A stretch of 8,698 nt of DNA. It comes from an uncultured Porphyromonas sp. (GTDB lineage Bacteria > Bacteroidota > Bacteroidia > Bacteroidales > Porphyromonadaceae). Below the pieces are notes generated by a model. It searched no databases and had not been told where the DNA came from. It worked only from the letters and a program-made list of their open reading frames with translations. How positions within the stretch are numbered: position 1 is the stretch's first letter; the number at the start of each line of letters is the position of its first letter. The position numbers and the translations under genes are program-made. Location: assembly GCA_927910985.1 (NCBI GenBank), contig CAKMOP010000096.1, positions 1 to 8,698 of the forward strand, written 5' to 3'. Of this stretch, positions 1 to 7,143 are shown one piece after another.

Positions 1-870
1 TCCCTTAGCCATGGAGCGGTGTGTGTATTCTTTCTCATCTCGGGATACTTCCTCTACAGTCCCGATCTGAGTAAGAGCTACCAGCGAGCGATGAAGTCAC
101 TTCGGACAGTCGTACCTATCTTCCTCATCGTCTCCCTCTTCTACTGGGCGTGGCTACTACCGAACTACGGCAACACCCTCACATCCTTCAGCCAGCTGTG
201 GACGTGGCTCCTCACAGGCAACCTCACCTCAGGACATACGTGGTACCTGATGGCGATGCTCCAAGGCTTACTCCTCCTGGCAGTGATCTTCCGGCTACGA
301 GGTGAACGCTACATCGCATTGCTCACCCCGCTATGTATCTTCGGACTCTTGGGAAGTCAGTATGCCTTCCTGCTGACCGACGAGCGGACACGATATTACT
401 ACGATGTCTACACCTCGATCAGCTACTCCATCCCCTTTATGTCCATCGGATATCTCATCGCCAAGCACGAGAGCACGCTACAGAAGTATCGACACTGGGG
501 AAAACTCTTCTCCTGCAGCGTGGTAGTGGCTTATGCCGAGCGGATCCTACTACACCAGACGGGACACGATTATGCTACGGGGGCTCTCTTCGGCAGCTAC
601 CTCACCGCCGTCCTCATCTTCATCTGGGCACTCCAGCATAAGAGCTTCGGCACAGGTAGCTGGATGGAGACCATCGGTGCAAAGTACTCGGGGAACATCT
701 ACTACTTCCACATAGCCGTAGCCACGCTCATCGTGCGCCTACTTTCTGCCTTAGGCTTAGGCGAAGTCTATGCGCAGTTAGGCTCTATTTTCGTCTTCAT
801 CGGCAGCCTGATAGTAGCCTCAATCATCGTACGTGTGCAGGATAAGGTCGGCATTCATCTCCTCAAGTAG
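1..870 (+). CDS. Acyltransferase family 3 (AT3) membrane protein, 5'-truncated by window edge
   Basis: The frame is open from base 1, so the gene starts upstream. The GTG at position 19 falls inside a conserved segment (HGAVCVFFLISGYFL, nt 10-54) and is not a credible start. That segment matches the FF-x-x-SG-(F/Y) motif that follows the first helix in AT3 acyltransferases (OafA/WecH type, PF01757). Downstream come SGHTWYLMAML near nt 229-261, resembling the family's H-x-W-(Y/F)-L element, and about eight or nine hydrophobic segments, then NIYYFH near nt 691-708 as in the last helices. About 289 residues are visible, against roughly 330-380 for the family, so the N-terminal helix with the expected catalytic histidine lies outside the window. 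These proteins transfer acyl groups, often acetyl, to sugars of lipopolysaccharide, capsule or other glycans at the inner membrane. The substrate cannot be told. The next gene starts 15 nt downstream on the same strand. Confidence 0.82.
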   Translation, partial: SLSHGAVCVFFLISGYFLYSPDLSKSYQRAMKSLRTVVPIFLIVSLFYWAWLLPNYGNTLTSFSQLWTWLLTGNLTSGHTWYLMAMLQGLLLLAVIFRLRGERYIALLTPLCIFGLLGSQYAFLLTDERTRYYYDVYTSISYSIPFMSIGYLIAKHESTLQKYRHWGKLFSCSVVVAYAERILLHQTGHDYATGALFGSYLTAVLIFIWALQHKSFGTGSWMETIGAKYSGNIYYFHIAVATLIVRLLSALGLGEVYAQLGSIFVFIGSLIVASIIVRVQDKVGIHLLK

Positions 871-885
871 TCGACCACAGTATCG

Positions 886-2244
886 ATGCAAGACAAGATC
901 AAAGACCTCACGCAGGGCGACCTCTCGAGCCACCTCTACCGCATCGCTCTCCCCATCATGGGGACGAGCTTCGTACAGATAGCCTACAACTTCACCGACA
1001 TGCTCTGGCTGGGAAGACTCTCTTCCCAAGCCTTAGCTGCCGTAGGTGCAGCCTCCGTCTTTACGTGGATCGCCTCCGCCTTCTCCCTCATCAACAAAGT
1101 GGGGAGCGAAGTCACCATCTCACAGAGCCTCGGCGCTGGGAAGCGCGACGAAGCGAAGAGCTACGCAGCGCAGAATACCTGCATGAGCCTCCTCATCAGC
1201 GTGGTCGTGCTCTCGGTCTACGCCCTCTTCGCCAATGGCTTCCTCGGACTCTATGAGCTGAATCCCAGCGTCCACACCGAAGGGTTGACCTACCTCTACC
1301 TCTCGCTCATCGGCTTCCCTGGGATCTATCTCTCAGCTTCGCTTACGGGGCTGTATAATGCTATTGGCGATAGTCGCACGCCCTTCCGCATCTCGATCAT
1401 TGGGCTGGCGATGAACATGCTCTTAGATCCCTTCTTCATCTTCACCCTCGGCTGGGGAACGGCCGGAGCCGCCTTAGCCACCGTAGTGAGCCAAGTCATA
1501 GTGCTTGCGCTCTTCCTCCGTCAGGTGAAGCGAGACAAGCTCTTCGGGGGCTTTCCCTTCCTTGTGCGGCTACGCTCCGCCTACGTGCGTCGCATCCTAC
1601 AGATCGGGATACCGCCCGCCTCTCTCCAAGTGCTCTTTGCCTTCGTCAGCGTCTATATGGGACGACAAGTATCGGAGCTCGGTGGACATATCGGCGTAGC
1701 AGCGATGACTACAGGCACGCAGATCGAGTCGCTGACATGGAACACCGCCTTAGGCGTCACCTCCGCCCTGACCACCATCGTCGGGCAGAACTTCGCCGCC
1801 GGCAAGCTCCGCCGTGTCTACACCGCCTTCTGCCGTGCGCTCAGCTTCACGCTCTGTATCGGCGTCCTCGGCACACTGCTCTTCGTCTTCTGGGGAGAAG
1901 AACTCTTCGCCCTCATCGTCCCCGAAGAAGCGGCTTACCAAGCAGGAGCCACCTACCTCGGCATCGTCGGTCTCTCGGAGGTCTTTATGATGATCGAGAT
2001 CACTGCCGAAGGACTCTTCTACGGCTTAGGACGTACCTACCTACCTGCGGCTGTGAGCATCGCAGGCACCTACCTCCGCATCCCGATGGTACTACTCTTC
2101 GCAGGCTGGGGCTGGGGAATACACGCCGTCTGGTGGGCGATCTCCATCTCCTCCATCCTCAAGGGACTCACGATGCTCTACTTCTTCCTGCGCTGGAGAC
2201 GGCGCACGCAAGAAGCTCGCAGAGCTGAAGCCCACACCATCTAA
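886..2244 (+). CDS. MATE-family multidrug/Na+ (or H+) antiporter
   Basis: This 452-residue inner-membrane protein has the two-bundle layout of MATE exporters, which are normally about 450 residues with 12 helices. The N half (about residues 13-210) has TDMLWLGRLS at 37-46, LGAGKRDEAK at 82-91 and the signature DPFFIFTLGWGTAGAALAT at 181-199. The C half (about 235-435) has GQNFAAGK at 300-307, the pseudo-symmetric copy of the first-half LGAGK region. MATE proteins use sodium or proton gradients to expel cationic drugs, dyes or metabolites. The ATG at 886 is preferred because the amphipathic N-terminus leads straight into the first helix and leaves a 15-nt gap after the acyltransferase stop. 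There is no Shine-Dalgarno, as is common in Bacteroidota. The tail is short and basic (RWRRR). The substrate is not predictable, and the match does not separate NorM-like from DinF-like branches. Confidence 0.92.
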   Translation: MQDKIKDLTQGDLSSHLYRIALPIMGTSFVQIAYNFTDMLWLGRLSSQALAAVGAASVFTWIASAFSLINKVGSEVTISQSLGAGKRDEAKSYAAQNTCMSLLISVVVLSVYALFANGFLGLYELNPSVHTEGLTYLYLSLIGFPGIYLSASLTGLYNAIGDSRTPFRISIIGLAMNMLLDPFFIFTLGWGTAGAALATVVSQVIVLALFLRQVKRDKLFGGFPFLVRLRSAYVRRILQIGIPPASLQVLFAFVSVYMGRQVSELGGHIGVAAMTTGTQIESLTWNTALGVTSALTTIVGQNFAAGKLRRVYTAFCRALSFTLCIGVLGTLLFVFWGEELFALIVPEEAAYQAGATYLGIVGLSEVFMMIEITAEGLFYGLGRTYLPAAVSIAGTYLRIPMVLLFAGWGWGIHAVWWAISISSILKGLTMLYFFLRWRRRTQEARRAEAHTI

Positions 2245-2266
2245 CTTAATATTTACCCTTTATCTT

Positions 2267-3181
2267 ATGCTTCTCCTGACGAATATCCTCCCTGTAGACA
2301 CTGCTGAAGCTGCGGGTGTGCACCGTGCATTAGGCTCCGCCACGCAGCCCATCAACCTCAACTATCGCCACTGGTTCGGCACCGAACAGCTGGAAGGATG
2401 GCTCGATGGAGCGATTAACTTCGGGCTGCGCGTCCTCTTGGTCATCGTGCTCTTCTGGCTGGGGCGCATCGTCATCCGCTGGATCGGTCGCCTCTTCGAT
2501 AAGTTCCTCCGTCGTCGCTCCTTCGATGGTGTCGCCGTGACGCTCCTGGACTCGCTCTTCACCGCCCTACTCTACGTGACCTTAGGGATCATCTTAGCGA
2601 GCATCCTCGGTGTCAAGTCTGTATCCTTCGCTGCCGTCTTAGCCTCTATGGGCTTGGCTGTGGGTATGGCACTGAGCGGACAGCTGCAGAACTTAGCCGG
2701 CGGGGTCATCATCATGGTCACGAAGCCCTTCGGCATCGGTGACTTCATCTCCGCCCAAGGGGTCGAAGGGACGGTGCGTGCCGTGCGCCTCTTCCACACC
2801 GAAGTCCTCACTCCCGACAACAAAGTCGTCTTCATCCCCAATGGCACGCTCAGCAGTAGCCTCGTGACGAACTTCTCCCACGAAGATATCCGCCGTGTAG
2901 AGTGGACCATCGGCATCGAGTATGACGAAGACTACCAGCGTGTACGTCAGGTCATCCTTGCCCTCCTCCAGCAAGACCAGCGCATCCTCACCACGCCAGA
3001 GCCCGTCATCGTCCTGCACAATCTCAATAGCTCTTCGGTCGATATCCTCGTACGTGCTTGGGTGGCTTCGGGCGACTTGTGGCCAGTCTTCTGGGACTTC
3101 AATGAGCGAGTCTATGCGGACTTCAACGCTAAGGGCATCGGCTTCCCCTTCCCACAGCTCACCGTTCACCAAGGGAAGTAA
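2267..3181 (+). CDS. Small-conductance mechanosensitive channel, MscS family
   Basis: This 304-residue protein is close to the E. coli MscS length (286) and has the minimal three-helix layout. TM1 is about residues 50-70, TM2 about 93-114, and the pore helix TM3 about 119-151. TM3 has the Gly/Ala-packed pattern ASMGLAVGMALSGQLQNLAG followed by KPFGIGDFI (153-161), the most diagnostic MscS stretch. The cytoplasmic beta domain follows, with IPNGTL at 190-195, and the C-terminal GFPFPQLTVH (292-301) matches the family's closing PxPQ segment. It should open under membrane tension and release solutes on hypo-osmotic shock. The first 40 or so residues are extra relative to a minimal MscS and carry a short hydrophobic start (MLLLTNILPV), possibly periplasmic. 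The ATG at 2267 follows a 22-nt AT-rich spacer after the MATE gene, and uvrB begins 5 nt after its stop, so it sits within an operon. Confidence 0.93.
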   Translation: MLLLTNILPVDTAEAAGVHRALGSATQPINLNYRHWFGTEQLEGWLDGAINFGLRVLLVIVLFWLGRIVIRWIGRLFDKFLRRRSFDGVAVTLLDSLFTALLYVTLGIILASILGVKSVSFAAVLASMGLAVGMALSGQLQNLAGGVIIMVTKPFGIGDFISAQGVEGTVRAVRLFHTEVLTPDNKVVFIPNGTLSSSLVTNFSHEDIRRVEWTIGIEYDEDYQRVRQVILALLQQDQRILTTPEPVIVLHNLNSSSVDILVRAWVASGDLWPVFWDFNERVYADFNAKGIGFPFPQLTVHQGK

Positions 3182-3186
3182 GACGT

Positions 3187-5211
3187 ATGTCCTTCAAGCT
3201 CACCTCACGCTTCCGTCCCACGGGCGACCAGCCTCAGGCCATTGACGAGCTGGTACACGGCTTTGAGTCAGGGGTACCCTTCCAGACCCTACTTGGGGTC
3301 ACGGGGTCGGGGAAGACCTTCACCGCTGCCAACGTCATCGCTCGCCTCGGCAAGCCCACACTGGTACTAAGTCACAACAAGACCCTGGCAGCCCAGCTCT
3401 ATGCCGAGTTCAAGGCGTTCTTCCCCGACAATGCTGTCGAGTACTTCGTCTCCTACTACGATTACTACCAGCCCGAAGCCTATATCGCCGCCTCCGATAC
3501 CTATATCGAGAAGGATATGGCCATCAATGCCGAGATCGAGAAGCTCCGCCTGCGGGCAACCGCCTCCCTCCTCTCTGGGCGCGAAGACGTCATCGTCATC
3601 TCCTCCGTCTCCTGCCTCTATGGTATGGCCGACCCGAAGGCCTTCGAGGAGAAGATCCTGCGCCTGCAGGAGGGACAACGCTACAGCCAAGAGCAGCTCA
3701 AGCGCGACTTGGTGCTCAACCACTACGTCAATGACCGTCTGACCTTCACCCCGGGCTACTTCCGTGTCAAGGGCGACACCATCGATGTCTTCCCCTCCAT
3801 CGAAGGTTTCAACGGCGTAGCCTACCGCATCACCTTCTGGGACGATGAGATCGAACGCATCGCCTCCTTCGACCCACAGAGCGGACGCGAATATGGTCCG
3901 ATGACACGGCTCGTCATTCACCCCGCCAACCTCTTCGTCACCACACAGGAGCAGGTCAACTCCGCCGTGGGGCAAATAGACGTAGACCTCGGGCGGAGAG
4001 TCCAAGAGCTCGAAGACGAAGGACACGCCTTCGAGGCTAAGCGTCTCTATGAGCGTACGACCTATGACCTCGAGATGATCCGTGAGCTGGGCTACTGCTC
4101 GGGGATCGAGAACTATTCCCGCTACTTCGATGGGCGCCAGCCAGGCGAACGCCCCTTCTGCCTCTTAGATTACTTCCCCAAGGACTTCCTGCTCATCATC
4201 GATGAGAGCCACGTCACCGTCCCGCAGATCCACGCGATGTACGGCGGCGACCGCTCGCGCAAGACAAGCCTCGTAGAGTACGGCTTCCGCCTTCCTGCAG
4301 CACTGGACAATAGGCCGCTGAAGTTCGAGGAGTTCGACGACCTCACTCCGCGCATTCTCTACATCAGTGCTACGCCTGCCGAATATGAGCTCACCAAGAG
4401 CGAAGGTATCGTTGTCGAGCAGCTCATCCGCCCCACAGGGCTACTTGATCCGCCTATCGAGGTACGCCCCACCCTGCATCAAGTAGACGACCTCGAGCAC
4501 GAGATCCAGCTGGCTATCGAGCGCAAAGAGCGTGTGCTGGTCACGACCCTCACCAAGCGAATGGCTGAGGAACTCTCCGAATACCTCATCAAGCACGGGG
4601 TCTCGTGCAGCTACATACACAGCGATGTCGATACGCTGACACGCGTCCAGATTATGGAAGACCTGCGTAAGGGAGTCTACGATGTCCTCATTGGGGTCAA
4701 CCTCCTGCGTGAAGGGCTTGACCTCCCCGAGGTCGCTCTGGTCGCCGTCCTCGATGCCGACAAGGAAGGCTTCCTGCGTAGCCACCGCTCGCTAACGCAG
4801 ACCGCTGGCCGTGCTGCACGCAACGTCAATGGTCGTGTCATCTTCTACGGCGACCACATCACCGAGAGTATGCGCCTGACGATGGATGAGACTGCGCGCC
4901 GCCGTGCCAAGCAGATCGCCTACAACGAAGCCAACGGTATCACACCCCAGCAAATCGTCAAGAACAGCTCCTCCGCCTTCCCCGACAAGCGAGGCGAGGA
5001 TAGCACTGCCACCGCCTATATCGAGGCTTCACCCGAAGCAGCTGTCGAGGATCCCATCGAGCAGTTCCTCTCCCCCGACCAGCTCCGCACCTTGGCAGAG
5101 ACCAAGCGCAGCGAGATGATGGCTGCTGCCAAGGAACTGGACTTCATCGAAGCTGCACGCCTGCGCAACGAGCTCCAGCGCCTCGAGGAGAAGATCCGCC
5201 TACTGCAGTAG
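3187..5211 (+). CDS. uvrB: Excinuclease ABC subunit B (UvrB)
   Basis: This is the ATP-dependent damage-verification subunit of bacterial nucleotide excision repair. It is loaded by UvrA and then recruits UvrC for dual incision. All hallmark elements are present in order: Walker A GVTGSGKT (37-44), the DNA-inserting beta-hairpin YYDYYQPEAY (90-99), Walker B/DEAD-like IIDESH (337-342), SAT motif III (394-396), NLLREGLDLPE (505-515), motif VI QTAGRAARN (538-546), and a C-terminal UVR domain (about 634-669) that contacts UvrC. At 674 residues it is full length for the family. Motif VI reads QTAGRA rather than the QTIGRA of E. coli, a conservative change. The ATG at 3187 begins 5 nt after the mscS-like stop, pointing to translational linkage. 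A glutamate-rich stretch at about 604-627 links the helicase core to the UVR domain. A strong hairpin follows the stop codon. Confidence 0.98.
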   Translation: MSFKLTSRFRPTGDQPQAIDELVHGFESGVPFQTLLGVTGSGKTFTAANVIARLGKPTLVLSHNKTLAAQLYAEFKAFFPDNAVEYFVSYYDYYQPEAYIAASDTYIEKDMAINAEIEKLRLRATASLLSGREDVIVISSVSCLYGMADPKAFEEKILRLQEGQRYSQEQLKRDLVLNHYVNDRLTFTPGYFRVKGDTIDVFPSIEGFNGVAYRITFWDDEIERIASFDPQSGREYGPMTRLVIHPANLFVTTQEQVNSAVGQIDVDLGRRVQELEDEGHAFEAKRLYERTTYDLEMIRELGYCSGIENYSRYFDGRQPGERPFCLLDYFPKDFLLIIDESHVTVPQIHAMYGGDRSRKTSLVEYGFRLPAALDNRPLKFEEFDDLTPRILYISATPAEYELTKSEGIVVEQLIRPTGLLDPPIEVRPTLHQVDDLEHEIQLAIERKERVLVTTLTKRMAEELSEYLIKHGVSCSYIHSDVDTLTRVQIMEDLRKGVYDVLIGVNLLREGLDLPEVALVAVLDADKEGFLRSHRSLTQTAGRAARNVNGRVIFYGDHITESMRLTMDETARRRAKQIAYNEANGITPQQIVKNSSSAFPDKRGEDSTATAYIEASPEAAVEDPIEQFLSPDQLRTLAETKRSEMMAAAKELDFIEAARLRNELQRLEEKIRLLQ

Positions 5212-5236
5212 CCACCTCTCCCCTATCCACCCTAAA

Positions 5237-5291
5237 GGCACTCCGCCCCGCTACACTCACTCATAGGTGAGATATAGCGGGGCGGAGTGCC
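5237..5291. terminator. Bidirectional intrinsic terminator between convergent genes
   Basis: A perfect 17-bp inverted repeat has its left arm at 5237-5253 (GGCACTCCGCCCCGCTA) and right arm at 5275-5291. The apical region contains a further 5-bp stem (CTCAC 5256-5260 with GTGAG 5267-5271), so the structure can form one very long hairpin. It lies between the uvrB stop (5211) and the stop of the minus-strand barrel gene (5312). On the minus strand it is followed by TTTAGGG. There is no T-run on the plus side. Its placement and symmetry support termination of both converging transcripts. Confidence 0.82.
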
Positions 5292-5311
5292 GTTCTGTAG
5301 GGGGCGCAGAG

Positions 5312-6072
5312 CTATCTATTGATGCGGTAGCTGACGCCGAGGTTGAGGAAGACGTGACGCAGCGAATAAGGCATCACCTCGAAGCTCTTGTCAAAAAGCT
5401 TCGGTAGCCCTACGTTCATCCGTGCCGTCAGCCCCCAGTGTGGGTCGATCTGATAGTCCGCACCGAAGCGCACACCAGCATCATTGCGGACGATAAAGTC
5501 CCCCAAGGGGAAGCTCACCACCGACTCCTCTTGGAGCGTACGCCCATCCATCAGACCATCGCCATCGAGCTTAGCGGTGAACTTACGCTTGAGCGCGTGC
5601 GCATAATAGCCTCCGACGACGAAGCGGAAGGAGCTATTCGGCAGAGCATAGCTCAGCCCTACGGGGATGACCACATAGCGCGTGTCCATCTCGACACGCT
5701 GGTAACCCGTATAGTGCTGCTCCTTATGGGCATCGCTCTGATAGCGGATGGGCATATCCGCGGCCGAGACCGTAGTGCTGAAGCTACGTATATCGTATTC
5801 TACACCCATATTGAGGGCAAAGGGACTGGTCGGAGTGAGGCGGTAGGAGAAGTCTAAGCCGACATTGGGCGTGCCCCCAGGCTTGAAGGCGTGCACCTTC
5901 TTCACGGGTGTCGGCACCGAAGGGGGCAAAGCTCCCCCAATATTAAAGCCCAAGTGTACGCCTACGCCTAAGCGCGCAGGGAGGTTATCCCCCGTCTCCG
6001 CAGCGCTCAGCGGCAGGGTAAGGAGCCCCACAGAGAGCGGCATCAAAGGATAGATCGAATATAAGTCTTCAT
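5312..6072 (-). CDS. Outer-membrane beta-barrel protein with a probable frameshift in its signal peptide
   Basis: The C-terminal 230 or so residues alternate aromatic/hydrophobic and polar positions with Gly-rich turns, as in the Bacteroidota porin-like barrel families (PF13568/PF13505 type). Examples are LGVGVHLGFNIGG, NVGLDFSYRL, FALNMGVEYDI, VVIPVGLSYAL, FRFVVGGYYAH, GVRFGADYQI and HVFLNLGVSYRI, suggesting about eight or more strands. The uninterrupted frame can start only at TTG 6088 (giving an acidic, signal-unlike MRDHSDEDLY) or ATG 6043 (a hydrophobic signal with no basic residue). ATG 6072 instead gives MKTYIRSIL and then a TGA. Adding one T to the TTT at 6047-6045 joins it as MKTYIRSILLMPLSVGLL, then TLPLSAAETGD, an excellent signal peptide. 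I therefore place the gene start at 6072, 17 nt after the lipoprotein stop, with one base missing. It may be a mutation or a sequencing error. Its partner is probably the preceding lipoprotein. The function is unknown. Confidence 0.8.
6045..6047 (-). other. Probable one-base frameshift site (short T tract) in barrel signal peptide
   Basis: On the minus strand the codons from ATG 6072 read M K T Y I R S I L and then stop at TGA, within CCTTTGATG. In the neighbouring frame the continuing protein reads L M P L S V G L L T L P L S A A. A fourth T in the three-T run merges both halves with no stop and gives a standard n-region, h-region and AXA-like cleavage region. The intact fit on both sides argues that one base was lost here rather than that the upstream MKTY is chance. 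Confidence 0.7.
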
Positions 6073-6089
6073 CTGAATGATCACGCAAG

Positions 6090-6983
6090 CTAATGGTTGG
6101 ACTTCACACGGTCTTTGATCGTCACCTGCTGCAGACGCAGCTCGCTCCCTACGGCTCCGATATATTCAGCACCACGGAAGCTCGAGGAGAAGACCAGAGC
6201 CAAGCGGTATTTCTTCTTCGCCATATCCACGGCTGCATAGCGAGCTTCGTCGACAGGCTTGAGGTAGAGACGATAGCTCTGCCACTCACCTACTGGAGTC
6301 GTGGGAGCCAATTCGACATAGCCCTTCGCCACAATACGAGCATCCGTCTGTAGCGTCTTGCCATTCAGATAGCTATCATCTTCTGTCACTTCGTAGAAGA
6401 CGGCTGAGACCGAAGCACGGTCTTCGCTGGGCAGCTCAACCTGCTTATCCTGTCCGTGGATGACCTTCTCGCCCGCCTTGTACTGGTAGGTGAAGTCCAC
6501 CAACTCAGGCAGACCACTGGAGTAAGGTTGCCCAAAGAGGGTTGATTCTAATGGCTTTGCTACCAAACGCTTCGTATCCACTTGCCCCGTATAGAGTGCA
6601 CCTGCGATAACTTTCGTCCCAATGCCAAAGAAGTAGAAGCCCTTGATCGAGCGAATAATCGCCCCTTGTGCTACTCCATTCTCCTCTAAGGGAACAACAG
6701 GGAAGTCGGTCGGCGAAGAAGACAGTAGCGTATAGCCTTGGTTACTGGCTGAAGCCCAATAGGTATTCTTCGCATCTTCATCAGGTGCGATCGAAGGCAG
6801 GCGATAGGAATCCTTCCCTACTTCGATCCAGCGCGAGAAGTCAAACGTCTGACTTGTAGTGAGTACGCCCTCCTTGTAGTGCAGTGCCTCCAGGCTACGC
6901 TCCTTCGAGGTAATCGGGTCATCGCACGAGGCGAGTGCCACGGTCAGAGCCCCGAGGGCGATCGAGATAGATAGTCTTTTCAT
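6090..6983 (-). CDS. PCMD-domain lipoprotein (putative carbohydrate metabolism domain)
   Basis: This 297-residue protein opens with a lipoprotein signal: MKRL, a hydrophobic core, and lipobox LASC with the lipidated cysteine at residue 20. Asp-Asp follows at once, compatible with the acidic export signals used for surface lipoproteins in Bacteroidota (inference). The rest resembles the PCMD family (PF13201): FDFSRWIEV (47-55), TYWASASNQGY (74-84), AGALYTGQ (127-134), LVDFTYQYKAGE (161-172) and FSSSFRGAEYIGAVGSEL (265-282), the last being the clearest signature with its SSS, G and GAVGS positions. The domain was named for suspected sugar handling, and no activity is shown here. I chose ATG 6983 over the longer open frame back to 7202 because only 6983 gives a signal peptide, and the longer frame would overlap rplS. 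The leader just upstream is AT-rich. The barrel gene follows about 17 nt later, so the two are probably co-transcribed and co-localised at the outer membrane. Confidence 0.86.
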   Translation of the reverse strand: MKRLSISIALGALTVALASCDDPITSKERSLEALHYKEGVLTTSQTFDFSRWIEVGKDSYRLPSIAPDEDAKNTYWASASNQGYTLLSSSPTDFPVVPLEENGVAQGAIIRSIKGFYFFGIGTKVIAGALYTGQVDTKRLVAKPLESTLFGQPYSSGLPELVDFTYQYKAGEKVIHGQDKQVELPSEDRASVSAVFYEVTEDDSYLNGKTLQTDARIVAKGYVELAPTTPVGEWQSYRLYLKPVDEARYAAVDMAKKKYRLALVFSSSFRGAEYIGAVGSELRLQQVTIKDRVKSNH

Positions 6984-7010
6984 CTCTTCAAATAAAATAA
7001 AAATCATAGG

Positions 7011-7034
7011 GCTTGCTCCACGGCGGAGACAAGC
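7011..7034 (-). terminator. Hairpin followed by T-rich tract just upstream of the lipoprotein gene
   Basis: GCTTG CTCC (7011-7019) pairs with GGAG (7025-7028) and CAAGC (7030-7034), with one bulged base and a 5-nt loop. In the minus-strand transcript the sequence after it is rich in U (complement of 6989-7005, starting 5-6 nt past the stem), so it resembles an intrinsic terminator or attenuator placed 27 nt before the lipoprotein ATG. The U tract is interrupted by A residues, so strength is uncertain. Confidence 0.4.
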
Positions 7035-7040
7035 AAACAT

Positions 7041-7075
7041 CAGCCCCACCACCGAGCAAGTCGGCGATGGGGCTG
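7041..7075 (-). terminator. Imperfect GC-rich hairpin in the rplS-lipoprotein gap
   Basis: CAGCCCCA (7041-7048) pairs with TGGGGCTG (7068-7075), then CCGA (7052-7055) with TCGG (7061-7064) after a small internal loop, with apical loop GCAAG. The stem may extend outward through CAAGCA (7030-7035) with TGCTTG (7078-7083), though that uses bases also needed by the 7011-7034 hairpin. It is probably part of the rplS 3' end structure or an attenuator. No T-run follows it directly. Confidence 0.45.
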
Positions 7076-7106
7076 TATGCTTGGGTAGAAGGTTCGGAAA
7101 ATCACG

Positions 7107-7123
7107 CCCACCCAAAGGGTAGG
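7107..7123 (-). terminator. Candidate rplS terminator hairpin
   Basis: On the minus strand CCTACCC (7123-7117), a TTT loop and GGGTGGG (7113-7107) form a 7-bp stem with one G-T pair, starting about 20 nt after the rplS stop. It is followed by CGTGATTTTCC, a short T stretch after a GC-rich stem. The same bases contain TACCCTTTG, one base too long for the TAnnTTTG promoter box, so a weak promoter is the alternative reading. Confidence 0.45.
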
Positions 7124-7143
7124 TCCCTTCTCCGAAGATCTTC

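Noticed and set aside
19..21. GTG as the start of the acyltransferase
   Set aside because: The frame is open to base 1 and the codons before it continue the conserved segment, so the gene is simply cut by the window edge.
1737..2228. 163-codon plus-strand frame inside the MATE gene
   Set aside because: It is Arg/His/Leu-rich out-of-frame reading of a conserved transporter.
2693..3172. 159-codon minus-strand open frame inside the MscS gene
   Set aside because: It is antisense to a clearly conserved channel gene, and its composition mirrors the sense codons.
3367..4026. 219-codon minus-strand open frame inside uvrB
   Set aside because: It is wholly antisense to uvrB, highly acidic/hydrophobic and without a recognisable domain. 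It is an expected by-product of GC-biased codon use in uvrB.
5438..5857. 139-codon plus-strand frame opposite the barrel gene
   Set aside because: It is antisense to the beta-barrel frame, which has clear strand periodicity and C-terminal barrel pattern.
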